This document shows positions 42,118 to 51,359 of a DNA stretch of 64,000 bases, in pieces; position 1 is the first letter of the stretch; each line of letters opens with the position of its first letter. The stretch is from positions 143,205 through 207,204 of the forward strand of contig JBKBIP010000004.1 of NCBI GenBank assembly GCA_046297495.1, given 5' to 3'. The translations under genes and the position numbers were made by a program. Source of the stretch: JBKBIP01 sp046297495. GTDB lineage: Bacteria > Planctomycetota > Planctomycetia > Gemmatales > Gemmataceae. The notes under the pieces were generated by a model. The model saw only the letters and a program-made list of their open reading frames with translations, was not told where the DNA came from and made no database searches.

Positions 42118-44562
42118 TCACCGGCGTTTGTGCAAGTCGGCGGGCAAGTCGGTCAAGGCATCGACACGCAGGGCGGCTTCGTGGGGGCAAGCATAGACGC
42201 AAGCAGGGGCCTTGGTGGACAGCGAGCTGCACAAATCACACACCACGGCCCGCTTGCCTTTGTGAATCGGCTCTCCCAACGGTATTTCCGCCTTGTACAT
42301 TTGGATGGCGTCATAGGGGCACTGTTTGGCGCACAGCTCGCAGCCGATGCACCAATCCTTGATGACGATTTCCTGATTGGAACCGCGCTGAATGGAACGC
42401 ACCGGACAACCGATCATGCACACCGGATCGCGGCAGGAGCGACATGTCATCGGCACCAGATACTTGCCGACGCGCGGCCCCAGCAGGAACAATCGGCTGC
42501 TGCCGTCTTCATGGGCATCGACGCAGGCACGCACGCACTCATCGCAGCGCGTGCAGCGTTCCAGGTCGATCAGCATCAGTTTTTGTCCCTGCATCAAGCC
42601 GCGGCGTTCGACCTCGCTCGACAAATCCTCGCCGTCTCCTTCCTGATCGACCTTGCGTTCGAGGATGGCCTGGGTTTGTCGGCGGCGTCGGGCGATGATG
42701 TCATCAATGTGTTTTTTCAGGAAAGGGAAGCGATTCATCAGATCAGTGATGACTTCCTTGGGAATGCGCACCAACTCGGCACGCCCCATGTCTTTTTGGC
42801 GTTCGTATTGCCGGGGCTGGCCGTAAGCGATGCACGAGGCGGTACGCGGGATGTTCAGCACCACTCCCATTTCGCCGAAAAATTCGCCGCGTGACAGATA
42901 GCTCAAAATGTGCTCTTCCCCCAGCCAGCGCGGCAGGGGCTGGATGGTCCCTGGCAATAACGTCTCCAACAACAGACGCTGGAACTTGCGCCGTTGCGAA
43001 TCGGACCATTGCCTGCGATCCAGAGGAAAATCCTTCCCTAGCCGATCGCGCGTCGGGACATCCTCTAGCAACTTCTGGGCCGTTTCCTTTAGCTCCACCA
43101 TCTCGCTAAACTGGCGGTCGGCGATCATGTCATTCAGTTCATAAACCACTTCCTGGCGCAAGGGATGGGCGTCGTCGCCAGGAGATGAGACACGATTCAA
43201 ATGGTCCAACACCTCTTGCGACAGTCGGCCCCGAACCACGGCTGCCGGTCCCGTGGCCTCTTGGAACAGTGCGGCCAATTTGGGCCAATCCACATCCTGG
43301 ACCGTCAACAGGGGTGAAACATTTTTCTTGACTTGTATCAATCCCTCACGAATCAAATAGACACAGTCCGGGCGTTCGTGTTCATCACAAATCACTTGAT
43401 TCGCTTCATATTTCAACAAGTCCACGTTGGGGCGAATCTCCGGAAGCACTTCAAAGAATTGATCATCGTTCAATTCGCGGAAAAAGGAGAGGTCGCGCAA
43501 GTGCAGGTCGAGCACGCGCTGGCGATAAATGTCATCTTTTTCCTTGCCCAAGTTGGGATCGTTGTCAATATCGTCAAGCACATTGCTGAGGAATTGCAGG
43601 ACGTAGCCGGAGCGCATGGCCCGCACCGTGGCCGAGCGCGGCGTGCGATTGCGGCAGGCCATCTCGCCAAAAATCTCTCCCATGTGGACCATGACCACGC
43701 GGGTACGGAAGTCGATGTCCGCCATGCTTTCGGAAGGAAGGAACATCGGCTCGTCCTTCTTCACCGGCGGCGGTGTGGAGACGCGAGCGCTCATGAGGCG
43801 CTGCCACCAGCTTTTGGGCTTCGGCTTGTAATCCGGCGGCGCCAGCTTGACCAGCGCGAATTCCGGCCCTTCTTGATTGCCCAACCCGGTTTTTTGACTC
43901 TCTCGATACACGGCTTCCCATTGCCGGCGCCGATTGCTCGGAATCTGCTCGATGGTCGCTTCTAAGAGCGCCAGGTCATTAGCCAAGTTGTTTTTTTCCT
44001 CGTCCAAGCGTTTGATGAGATTGGCCAAGTAGCCGATCTCGCTATCTTGGCGCATGATTTGCTTTTGCAGCTCCGCGATTTCAAGCCGGAGACGCGCTTC
44101 CGCCGCCTCGCGCCGCTGGATTTTGGCTTCCTCTGTCTCCACGTTGGGTTCGCCTTCGTCCTCCAGACCTTGGGGATTGTCCTCATCGGGAATTTTCAAG
44201 GTGAGCGTCTGGAGCTTGTCTTGCAAGTCCTTCTTCTGTTTCTCCTCGGCGGCGATGTCCCGAATCAAGGCTTGCAGGTCCTTGGGAATGTCCATTGGCC
44301 GCTGGCGCAACCAATCGCGCAGCCGAAACAGGTCGATTTCCTTGAGGATGTAGAAGGCGGAACAACCTTCCTCCCCCTGCCGGCACAGCACGTCCCCCAT
44401 GTTGACACGGCGCAGCACCATCGCACCGCGATAGCGGAGCAGGTTTTCGCGTTTCGTCTTGACCATCGGATCAAACAGCGACAGGCCGATGAGATACTTG
44501 GCCGGCAAGCGCGGATCGTCTTCTTCCGGTGTCAGATCAGCTTCGGGAAATTCTCGGGCCAT
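42118..44562 (-). CDS. four-cluster ferredoxin with two split cyclic-nucleotide-binding domains
   Basis: 814 residues, no signal peptide. Two Crp-type domains are recognisable by their cassettes: FGEMACRNRTPRSAT (298-312) and FGEMGVVLNIPRTAS (562-576). In both, the first beta strands (about 45-80 and 385-412) are separated from the cassette by 130-200 inserted residues; the first insert is a coiled coil. The C-terminus (670-792) has 16 cysteines in four motifs (CTRCDECVRAC, CRSCRDPVCMIGC, CIGCELCAKQC, CDLC...CVYAC), the pattern of HybA/NrfC/DmsB proteins with four [4Fe-4S] clusters. It is probably a cytoplasmic electron-transfer subunit gated by a cyclic nucleotide (inference). It lies 90 bp after the decaheme gene. 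Confidence 0.9.
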   Translation of the reverse strand: MAREFPEADLTPEEDDPRLPAKYLIGLSLFDPMVKTKRENLLRYRGAMVLRRVNMGDVLCRQGEEGCSAFYILKEIDLFRLRDWLRQRPMDIPKDLQALIRDIAAEEKQKKDLQDKLQTLTLKIPDEDNPQGLEDEGEPNVETEEAKIQRREAAEARLRLEIAELQKQIMRQDSEIGYLANLIKRLDEEKNNLANDLALLEATIEQIPSNRRRQWEAVYRESQKTGLGNQEGPEFALVKLAPPDYKPKPKSWWQRLMSARVSTPPPVKKDEPMFLPSESMADIDFRTRVVMVHMGEIFGEMACRNRTPRSATVRAMRSGYVLQFLSNVLDDIDNDPNLGKEKDDIYRQRVLDLHLRDLSFFRELNDDQFFEVLPEIRPNVDLLKYEANQVICDEHERPDCVYLIREGLIQVKKNVSPLLTVQDVDWPKLAALFQEATGPAAVVRGRLSQEVLDHLNRVSSPGDDAHPLRQEVVYELNDMIADRQFSEMVELKETAQKLLEDVPTRDRLGKDFPLDRRQWSDSQRRKFQRLLLETLLPGTIQPLPRWLGEEHILSYLSRGEFFGEMGVVLNIPRTASCIAYGQPRQYERQKDMGRAELVRIPKEVITDLMNRFPFLKKHIDDIIARRRRQTQAILERKVDQEGDGEDLSSEVERRGLMQGQKLMLIDLERCTRCDECVRACVDAHEDGSSRLFLLGPRVGKYLVPMTCRSCRDPVCMIGCPVRSIQRGSNQEIVIKDWCIGCELCAKQCPYDAIQMYKAEIPLGEPIHKGKRAVVCDLCSSLSTKAPACVYACPHEAALRVDALTDLPADLHKRR

Positions 44563-44618
44563 GATGGGTCCTTTGGCGCGTGGCGGTGAGCTGGTCCGCG
44601 CGGGTTGCCGATGGCCGG

Positions 44619-44631
44619 CGCGAACCGATGG
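44619..44631. repeat. palindromic repeat family A, fragment
   Basis: GCGCGAACCGATGG corresponds to part of the right arm of the family. It lies about 22 nt after the stop codon of the minus-strand decaheme cytochrome gene. Confidence 0.4.
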
Positions 44632-44652
44632 AGCAACAAAGCTAAATTTATT

Positions 44653-46281
44653 CTACTTTTTCCCCCCCTTGGTTCCCAGGAAATAATCGGTCAGATCGAG
44701 CAGAGGGTGCGGGTTGCGGGCGTCGGCGCCGATGCCTTGCAACAGGTAGGCTGGTTTATCGCGATGATGATAGTCATGACATGCCGTGCAATCGAAACGC
44801 GCTCCACCGCGTGGAACGCCATTGACTTGGTGGGCAGGAGCATGACATTGCACGCAATTGTCGAGGTTCGGGATCAACACATCGCGGCTGTTCGTGGATG
44901 CTGCGACGGGGATTCTCGTTTCCGTATTCGACTCCTGTTTGTAATGACAGGATCGGCAATCCATCGCGCGGTGCGCCACATGGTTGAACTTGGCGTGTTG
45001 GTACCACACTTGCGGGATGCGCGGCGGTTGGATCGTTTGGGGGACGGTCCCCTTCGCGGATTGGTCAACCGGATGACACAACAGGCAGGTGGTCCGGTGT
45101 TGCAACGCTTGCCGCTCCACTTGTTCGGTGGGTTCTCGATAGAGTATTTTTTCACTGCCGGCCAGTTGGCGTTCGATCTCGGCGCGGAGCCGAGCTTCCG
45201 CTTCCGTTCCATCCTTGCCCGGTAGTGGTCGCGGGCGCGGCGCTCGGGTTTCCGAGGGTTCGGGATGTTTCGCTGATGTCAACTGCGTGGCCACGGCGCC
45301 CCAGAGAAAGTCACGCACCGCCGCCGGTTGCAGACCGTGCGGGATGGTGATGTCGCGCGCCAGCTCCGGTTTGCTCGGTGCCACGTTGACCGTCAAGGGA
45401 TGACAGGCGCGACACTGGTTCTCATAGGTAATGGGCAACATGTAATGGCCGTCGCTGCGAGCGGGCAGATCAGCGGGAAATGGTTGGATGCCGAAGTCGC
45501 CGCTGTCGAGCTGATGACAAGAACCGCAATCGAGCCGGACCACTTCGGTTCGTTGAGGCAAGTCGGGGAGCCGTAGGCGCTGCTGCTGCTCGCGTTGATA
45601 GCGTTCGCGCTCATTCGGATCAAGGATGTCCGCGAAGGTGAACGGGTTTTTCCCATCCTTGGCCAGCACCATGCCGGGCATCAGGTGGCGCGCGTGGCTG
45701 AAGATCAATTGTCCATCGTCCGCGGCGATGGAACGAAACTTGGGATGGGTCCCTTCGCCAAAAACCGTCACTTTGTCATCAATTAGCGGCTCCAAGCGCG
45801 ATTTCTCCGTCATGTGGGCTATGAGATTGGCGTGACATTGGGTGCAATGCCGATCCGACATCCGCGTTAGGGAGAAATGGCGCCCCTGATGATCATGATG
45901 ACAGCTGGCGCAGCTCAAATCGGGAACTTGGTGGGCGTGATGGAGCGGCCCCGAATGACAGGTAGTGCATTTCTGGTTGATGCCGGGCGTGGGCGTCAAG
46001 AACCAGTGCGTCCAGGGGCGGTCCTTGATGGGCCGAAACGGTTGATGACACGCCTCGCAGTTGGTCTCCCACATGGCATGAACGGCGGCGACCGGCCCCG
46101 GCGCGTAATCCAGCCGCCCGCCGTCCTCGCGCAGCAGAGCGGTGACCGGCCAGCCGATGGCCAGCAACAAGGCGGCGATCGAGACCCAGAGCTTCCAGCG
46201 CCCCAAGCGGGTGGGTTGTTTGAAATACCCCAGAGGGACGCGCCCCATGTGGGCTTGATAATGATCTTCGGCAGGCGTCAT
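44653..46281 (-). CDS. membrane-anchored decaheme c-type cytochrome
   Basis: 542 residues with ten CxxCH motifs: CEACH, CTTCH, CASCH, CTQCH, CGSCH, CRACH, CLLCH, CRSCH, CVQCH, CTACH. One N-terminal membrane helix (about 30-49) anchors it, with the heme domain on the outer side of the cytoplasmic membrane. Extra conserved His residues (HSGPLHHAHQ, SHARH, FNHVAH) could supply the second heme ligands. Ten hemes form a long electron wire. The gene lies 13 bp after the b-type cytochrome gene, so the two probably form a quinol-linked b/c unit, comparable in idea to CbcL-type systems of Geobacter, though not recognised as an orthologue. Confidence 0.92.
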   Translation of the reverse strand: MTPAEDHYQAHMGRVPLGYFKQPTRLGRWKLWVSIAALLLAIGWPVTALLREDGGRLDYAPGPVAAVHAMWETNCEACHQPFRPIKDRPWTHWFLTPTPGINQKCTTCHSGPLHHAHQVPDLSCASCHHDHQGRHFSLTRMSDRHCTQCHANLIAHMTEKSRLEPLIDDKVTVFGEGTHPKFRSIAADDGQLIFSHARHLMPGMVLAKDGKNPFTFADILDPNERERYQREQQQRLRLPDLPQRTEVVRLDCGSCHQLDSGDFGIQPFPADLPARSDGHYMLPITYENQCRACHPLTVNVAPSKPELARDITIPHGLQPAAVRDFLWGAVATQLTSAKHPEPSETRAPRPRPLPGKDGTEAEARLRAEIERQLAGSEKILYREPTEQVERQALQHRTTCLLCHPVDQSAKGTVPQTIQPPRIPQVWYQHAKFNHVAHRAMDCRSCHYKQESNTETRIPVAASTNSRDVLIPNLDNCVQCHAPAHQVNGVPRGGARFDCTACHDYHHRDKPAYLLQGIGADARNPHPLLDLTDYFLGTKGGKK

Positions 46282-46294
46282 GGTTTACTCGATG

Positions 46295-47221
46295 TCACCA
46301 GTATTTCACGGCAACCCAGGCGTGCAGGAACATCAACACCACCAAGGCCACCGACAACGGGAGATGGATCAGCAGCCAACCGTGCAGCCAGAAGTGTAAC
46401 TGACGTTGGGTATCCAATTCGCGGCGCTGTTCACAGTAATGAGCTAACTGATCGATAACCCCTTCCGCGTCCGAGGACGAGTCCGCTTTCAAGTCCTGGA
46501 ATAGCATGGCCGCGCGGTAAGGGGAACGCAACGGAGATTTGCCTCCCCCTTGGCCGCGCAAGAACGGATCAATGATCTTCTCGAAGAGCGTATCCAAATG
46601 CTTGACATCCGAGGAAGTCAGCGCGGGGATTTTGCTTTTCTTCTCCACGCGCACATCGCCGAGCACTTCCCAATCGGCTTCCCCCTTCGCAGCTTTATTT
46701 CCCTTGACGGCTTCGAGCAACTGCCTGGCCGCGCTGGCGATATATTGACATTCTTGATCGAGCTGCCAAGCGGGAGATTCGCCAGGGAGAACGGTCAACA
46801 GTTGGCGCGGCAGGAATTGTTGCAAGATCAAGCCGACCACGCCGCTGCCGACGACCAGCAACAAGATCACCATGAGCACGGTGCTCAGCAAGCCGCCAAA
46901 GCGGAAACCGCTGTGCATGAACAACAAAGGGACCGTCAACAAGCCCAACCAGATGTGAGCGCGGAGCCACGCTTGCGCCGTTCCCAACCGCCAAGTCCGC
47001 ACCTTCTTGCGTGCCCAATACAAACACTCGAACAGAATCAGCACACTACCCACGATGCCGAGCAAAAAGCCGATGCCGCTGCTGCCCCCTGGCCATTCGG
47101 TGGCATCAGCGGCCACGACATAGTAGGCGACCCCAGAAAGGACAGCGGCTAGTCCCGCCATCGCCATCCACGGCCCATGCGAGCGCCAGGTATTGCGATC
47201 CAATAGCACGAGTTTCTCCAC
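46295..47221 (-). CDS. b-type cytochrome-like membrane protein
   Basis: 308 residues; start GTG 47221. Predicted helices lie at about 18-38, 48-70, 88-104, 112-135, and 278-304. Histidines in helices (His89, His103, His280, His286, His300) are placed as two bis-His b-heme pairs would require (LRAHIWLG, LLFMHSGF, LHGWLLIHLP, MFLHAWVAVKYW). A soluble segment of about 130 residues (about 145-275) interrupts the bundle. It probably exchanges electrons between quinone, the decaheme cytochrome and the Fe-S protein (inference). It is the first gene of the redox operon. Confidence 0.72.
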   Translation of the reverse strand: MEKLVLLDRNTWRSHGPWMAMAGLAAVLSGVAYYVVAADATEWPGGSSGIGFLLGIVGSVLILFECLYWARKKVRTWRLGTAQAWLRAHIWLGLLTVPLLFMHSGFRFGGLLSTVLMVILLLVVGSGVVGLILQQFLPRQLLTVLPGESPAWQLDQECQYIASAARQLLEAVKGNKAAKGEADWEVLGDVRVEKKSKIPALTSSDVKHLDTLFEKIIDPFLRGQGGGKSPLRSPYRAAMLFQDLKADSSSDAEGVIDQLAHYCEQRRELDTQRQLHFWLHGWLLIHLPLSVALVVLMFLHAWVAVKYW

Positions 47222-47712
47222 GATTGGCGGTCAAGGGGGATGACTGCCGATTGGCGAGCGTGCCCGTCGCGAGTTTCTCATACCCCTGACTTCCCATTAC
47301 TTTACCTGGCAGCGTGTTCCTGTCAACGAATCGAATTGATTGCCGACCAATTTCCTTCGTTCTCAGGCAGAACTGGCAGACCCTGGGAACGAGAATCAGG
47401 GCGTTGAAGTCACGCGTTGGCGGATGAGGGACTTGCGGCATCTGGCGGGAGTGGTTGACGACCTTATCAGGTTCATCAGGTTGGTGACGGACTTGATTGG
47501 GTTACTCGGTGGCAGGGCGGCGCCATCCGCGGGAGCCGGAGGTTGGAGCGAATGGGAAGCCATCGTATTTCTCCGGCAACCCTGACGGTCGCGGCTCCAA
47601 CCATCTGGGTTGCCGGCGGAATACATCCTTCCCATGTGTTCAGACCCGAGACATGTCCGTGAATGATTCGCTCTGCTATTGAAAAGAAGGCACAGTTTTC
47701 GTCGAGGATCGA
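47222..47712. other. intergenic region, 491 bp
   Basis: It lies upstream of the redox operon and of the BBP7 gene's 3' end. It contains the inverted repeat at 47573-47616 and a GGTTGGAGC/GCTCCAACC pair around it. Short open frames exist on both strands but resemble no protein and run through the repeat. The redox operon promoter should lie just above 47221. Confidence 0.55.
47573..47616. repeat. palindromic repeat family C, copy 1
   Basis: CCGGCAACCC pairs with GGGTTGCCGG. The right half, CTCCAACCATCTGGGTTGCC, matches CTCCGACCATCTGAATTGCC near 63922-63941 with three differences, so the two are copies of one element. Confidence 0.65.
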
Positions 47713-49326
47713 TCAATAGCGCACCGCCAGTCCGAAATTAATACCGTGCGCCCAGAAATCGGTTTTGGTGATAGGGAGTCGAGTCGGTTCCGTTCCCCCC
47801 GCGTTGGGATCGAAAACCGGGCTGATGGGGATGTTGCGCAGGTCCACCGTGGTATTGATCTGGTCGCCGGGCCGCGCTACGTTGAAGACGTAGAGGAAAT
47901 CGTAGCCCGCGTAAACCCGCAGCCACTCCGTCACCTGAACGCCGAACGAGACCCGGGCTTCGGGCAAGAAGGAGATGCTGTTTTGCGTGGTTCGGCCTAT
48001 GTTCGTGCCCACGGCATAGAGGCCGCCCTGGACGACGATGGGGTCCATGTTCGGTACCTGGGCGGCGGAAGTGCCATCCAGGATCACCACCTGTTTCAGG
48101 TTCCCCACCGCGACTTGGGCCGTCGTGAGTAGAAAGAACATCTTGTAGCGCAATTCCGAATTAAGCCCAATCTGGCCACCGTGGAAGTGATTGCGCGTTT
48201 CAAAACGGTCGGTCACGGTCACGGTGGCGGGGGGATTCAGAATCATGCCGTTGATGACTGATTGTCCATTGGGTAGAACATCGGTACGTTGAAAAATATC
48301 GATGGCTTCCCCCAACTCCAGGTAGCGATAACCCACGAAGGCATCGAGGCCGAAATTACATTTGGTGCAGAGACAACAAAACAGATTGGCCTCCCCGCCC
48401 CACAATTGCGGGGAGTAGGAGACAGCCGCCGTCCCCGCGAACGCCGTCGGGAAGGCGACCAAGATGGCGGTTTGCCCATCGGTGATGGCATTCGTGAATG
48501 GCCGCGCTAACACCGGCGAACCTTCGGCATTCGACGAGAAGACAAAATCCCGTGAATGTCCGGCGGTGCGCAGTACGTTTCCTTCCAGTCCCCACGTTCC
48601 CGAACTGTTGGTCATTCCCGCGTAGAGCCGACCGCTGGAGATGGTGTTGTAACTCACGGGGAAGATACCCTGAATCACTTCGGTTCCGGGCCGATCCAAG
48701 ATGCCGAAGGAATTGTTGTCATCGGGACTGGTGGTGATCAATGGGACCGGAATGGGAGTCTTGCGGAACCACCAGGCGAGGTAATCGACCCGGGCCCAAA
48801 AATGGGCTTTCGGCCAACAACGCGGGTCCCACCAGTGTTGTTCTTCATCCTCATCATCATCGCCATGCCAAGTGGGCAGAAATCGTGGATAGGGGGTGTC
48901 TTCTGCTCGGGCCGCGGCGTGGTCGTCTTTGGCGTTGGTGGGCACGGGAGGCGCCCCTTCGGTTTCCGAATCGGCAAAGGTAAAGTTGACTTGTCGCACT
49001 TCCGCGTTGTTGCCATTGGAAGCGTTGGTAGCGGATTCGGCTTGATTCAGAGCAGGGGAAAAGGCGTTCCCCTCCTCGTTGGGAATGCTAATCAGCAAGG
49101 GAAATCCTTGGGGTGGCCGCGTGGGGGATGAGGGCACTTCTCGGCGCGGGACGGCTTGCGGCGACCGCGCTGGACCAGCGGGTTGCTTGGACCAAAAAGA
49201 AGAACGAGACGCGGACGGCGCTGCCGACGTTTCCGTGGAGGACTGCGCCCAGGCGGGCGAGGGACTGCCCGTCAGACAAACGCCGGCCAACATCACGCCG
49301 ATTCCCCTGCGCAAACCAATGCTCAT
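47713..49326 (-). CDS. BBP7-family outer-membrane beta-barrel protein
   Basis: 537 residues. A signal peptide covers about 1-28 (SPAWAQSS), followed by a Ser/Pro-rich region and an acidic patch (HGDDDEDEEQHW). The barrel begins near residue 175 (FWARVDYLAWWFRKTPIPVPLIT, a BBP7 hallmark in planctomycetes). A CCLCTKC cluster sits mid-barrel, and the chain ends FGLAVRY, an aromatic outer-membrane C-terminus. It is probably an outer-membrane or surface barrel. GGAG precedes the ATG. Confidence 0.9.
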   Translation of the reverse strand: MSIGLRRGIGVMLAGVCLTGSPSPAWAQSSTETSAAPSASRSSFWSKQPAGPARSPQAVPRREVPSSPTRPPQGFPLLISIPNEEGNAFSPALNQAESATNASNGNNAEVRQVNFTFADSETEGAPPVPTNAKDDHAAARAEDTPYPRFLPTWHGDDDEDEEQHWWDPRCWPKAHFWARVDYLAWWFRKTPIPVPLITTSPDDNNSFGILDRPGTEVIQGIFPVSYNTISSGRLYAGMTNSSGTWGLEGNVLRTAGHSRDFVFSSNAEGSPVLARPFTNAITDGQTAILVAFPTAFAGTAAVSYSPQLWGGEANLFCCLCTKCNFGLDAFVGYRYLELGEAIDIFQRTDVLPNGQSVINGMILNPPATVTVTDRFETRNHFHGGQIGLNSELRYKMFFLLTTAQVAVGNLKQVVILDGTSAAQVPNMDPIVVQGGLYAVGTNIGRTTQNSISFLPEARVSFGVQVTEWLRVYAGYDFLYVFNVARPGDQINTTVDLRNIPISPVFDPNAGGTEPTRLPITKTDFWAHGINFGLAVRY

Positions 49327-49516
49327 GGTGGACTCCTATCCCGCATCAGGCCATCCGGGCGTCGTCTGCCATTCGATTCCCACGGAGCACGGATTCCGTA
49401 CCCTCGGAACAACCCGATTACAACGATCCAAAGTAATAATCGGTAATCTCGGCACCGTCCATGAGGAACAATAGTCGGGAAAATCAATGAGTGAGCATGA
49501 AGAAGATGAATATAGT

Positions 49517-51094
49517 TTAATGCCGGAAATGCCTGACACCGGTGAACACCATCGCCAGGCCTTGCTCATTGCACGCTTGGATGGAATCGTCATCGCGCAT
49601 CGAGCCGCCGGGCTGGACGATGGCCGCGATGCCGGCGCGGGCCGCCTCGTCGATGTTGTCGCGGAAGGGGAAGAAAGCGTCGGACGCCAGTACGGCCCCC
49701 TTGGCCCGGTCGCCGGCTTTGTGAATGGCGATCCGCACGGAATCGACCCGGCTCATCTGCCCCGCCCCGACGCCAACGACTTGCCCATTCTTTGCTAATA
49801 CAATGGCATTACTTTTGACATGTTTCACCACCAGCCAGGCAAAACGCAGGTCGCGCAATTCGTCTTCGGTCGGCGTGCGCTGGGTGACCATCTGGAGCTG
49901 GGCGAAATCATCGGCGGGGACATCGCGCCCTTGCACCAACAAGCCGCCATCGACGCGGCGATAGTCCCAACGCGCCGCCGCTGGGTCCGGTTTGGCCGTT
50001 CCCGTTGTCAAGAGCCGGACATTCTTCTTCCAGGTGGGTCGGGTGGTGATTAGCCGCAATGCCGCCGGGCTGAAGCTGGGGGCGATGAGGCACTCGACGA
50101 AGCGCTGCGGTTCGGTGAGGTGCGTGGCGGTCGCTTCATCCACCTCGCGGTTGAGGCCGATGATGCCGCCGTAAGCGCTGAGGGGGTCCCCCTCGTAGGC
50201 TTTGCGAAAGGCTTCCTCCAGCGTGGCCCCAATGGCCGCCCCGCACGGGTTGTTGTGCTTGACGACCACCGCCGCCGGCTGGTCAAACTCGGCCAACAGG
50301 TTCCAGCAGCTATCTAGGTCGAGGATATTGTTATACGACAATTCCTTGCCATGTATCTGCTGGGCCGTGGCGACACAAGCATGACGGCAATCCGGCTCGA
50401 CGTAGAAGGCCGCTTGTTGATGCGGGTTCTCGCCGTAGCGCAGTCTCATGCGCCGTTGCAAGCGCAGGTCCAGGGCGGCCGGAAATTCCTCGGCACCGAG
50501 ACGGCGAGCGAAGTAGGCGCTGATGACCCGATCATAGGCCGCCGTCCGCGCGAAGGCCGCCGCCGCCAGCCGCTCGCGCAACATCAGCGACAAAGCGCCA
50601 TTGTGCCGGCGCAGCTCGTCGAGCACCTCGGTGTATTGGGCCGGATCGGTGACAATGGCGACATCCTGATAATTCTTGGCCGCCGCCCGCACCATCGTCG
50701 GCCCCCCCACGTCGATGGTCTCGATGATCTCTTCGTGACTGCTGCCCGGCTTGGCCACTGTAGCTTCAAAGGGATACAGGTTGCAGACCACCAAATCAAT
50801 CGGCGCGATGTGGTGTTGCTCCAGCGTGGCCACATGCTCGCTCTTGTCGCGTTGAAAGAGAATACCGGCGTGAATATGAGGATGCAGCGTCTTGACCCGG
50901 CCATCGAGAATTTCGGGGAAGCCAGTGACTTCGCTAATGTCGCGCACCGCCAATCCCGCCGCCGCCAACGCCTGGTGCGTTCCCCCCGTCGATATCAGCT
51001 CCACGCCGAATTCGCTCAACCCCCGCGCGAAATCGACCAGACCAGACTTGTCACTGACACTCAGCAAGGCGCGACGGATGGTGTGTTGGGACAT
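49517..51094 (-). CDS. purH: bifunctional AICAR transformylase / IMP cyclohydrolase
   Basis: 525 residues, the usual length. The N-terminal cyclohydrolase domain has LLSVSDKSGLVDFARGL and FPEILDGRVKTLHPHIHAGI. The transformylase domain has VVVKHNNPCGAAIG with the Lys-His catalytic pair, and the chain ends VFTGVRHFRH. It catalyses the last two steps of de novo IMP synthesis. It is a single gene here, with no other pur genes in the window. Confidence 0.96.
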   Translation of the reverse strand: MSQHTIRRALLSVSDKSGLVDFARGLSEFGVELISTGGTHQALAAAGLAVRDISEVTGFPEILDGRVKTLHPHIHAGILFQRDKSEHVATLEQHHIAPIDLVVCNLYPFEATVAKPGSSHEEIIETIDVGGPTMVRAAAKNYQDVAIVTDPAQYTEVLDELRRHNGALSLMLRERLAAAAFARTAAYDRVISAYFARRLGAEEFPAALDLRLQRRMRLRYGENPHQQAAFYVEPDCRHACVATAQQIHGKELSYNNILDLDSCWNLLAEFDQPAAVVVKHNNPCGAAIGATLEEAFRKAYEGDPLSAYGGIIGLNREVDEATATHLTEPQRFVECLIAPSFSPAALRLITTRPTWKKNVRLLTTGTAKPDPAAARWDYRRVDGGLLVQGRDVPADDFAQLQMVTQRTPTEDELRDLRFAWLVVKHVKSNAIVLAKNGQVVGVGAGQMSRVDSVRIAIHKAGDRAKGAVLASDAFFPFRDNIDEAARAGIAAIVQPGGSMRDDDSIQACNEQGLAMVFTGVRHFRH

Positions 51095-51359
51095 GGATGT
51101 AAATTCTCTTCACGAGTGTTGGCAAGCAAAAGGTGTGATCCCTGGCTGATGGTTATTTCTATGAATCCGATCCGGGAACAGCAAATCCATGTACGAGGAG
51201 GTGGTTGGCCATTGGATAGCATTCCGAGCCACGCACGAAGCAACATTCCTGAAGCAGTTGGAGATCGAATCTCTACTTCCACATACGTTTTGCTCCGTGC
51301 GCGGAGTTCGGTAAATGGACCTGCTACCCTGCCCAACCCCAATTTCCACCTCCCGCGTT

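Noticed and set aside
47340..47716. Two small open frames in the 491-bp gap
   Set aside because: Both run through the inverted repeat and have no recognisable features, so they are chance frames.
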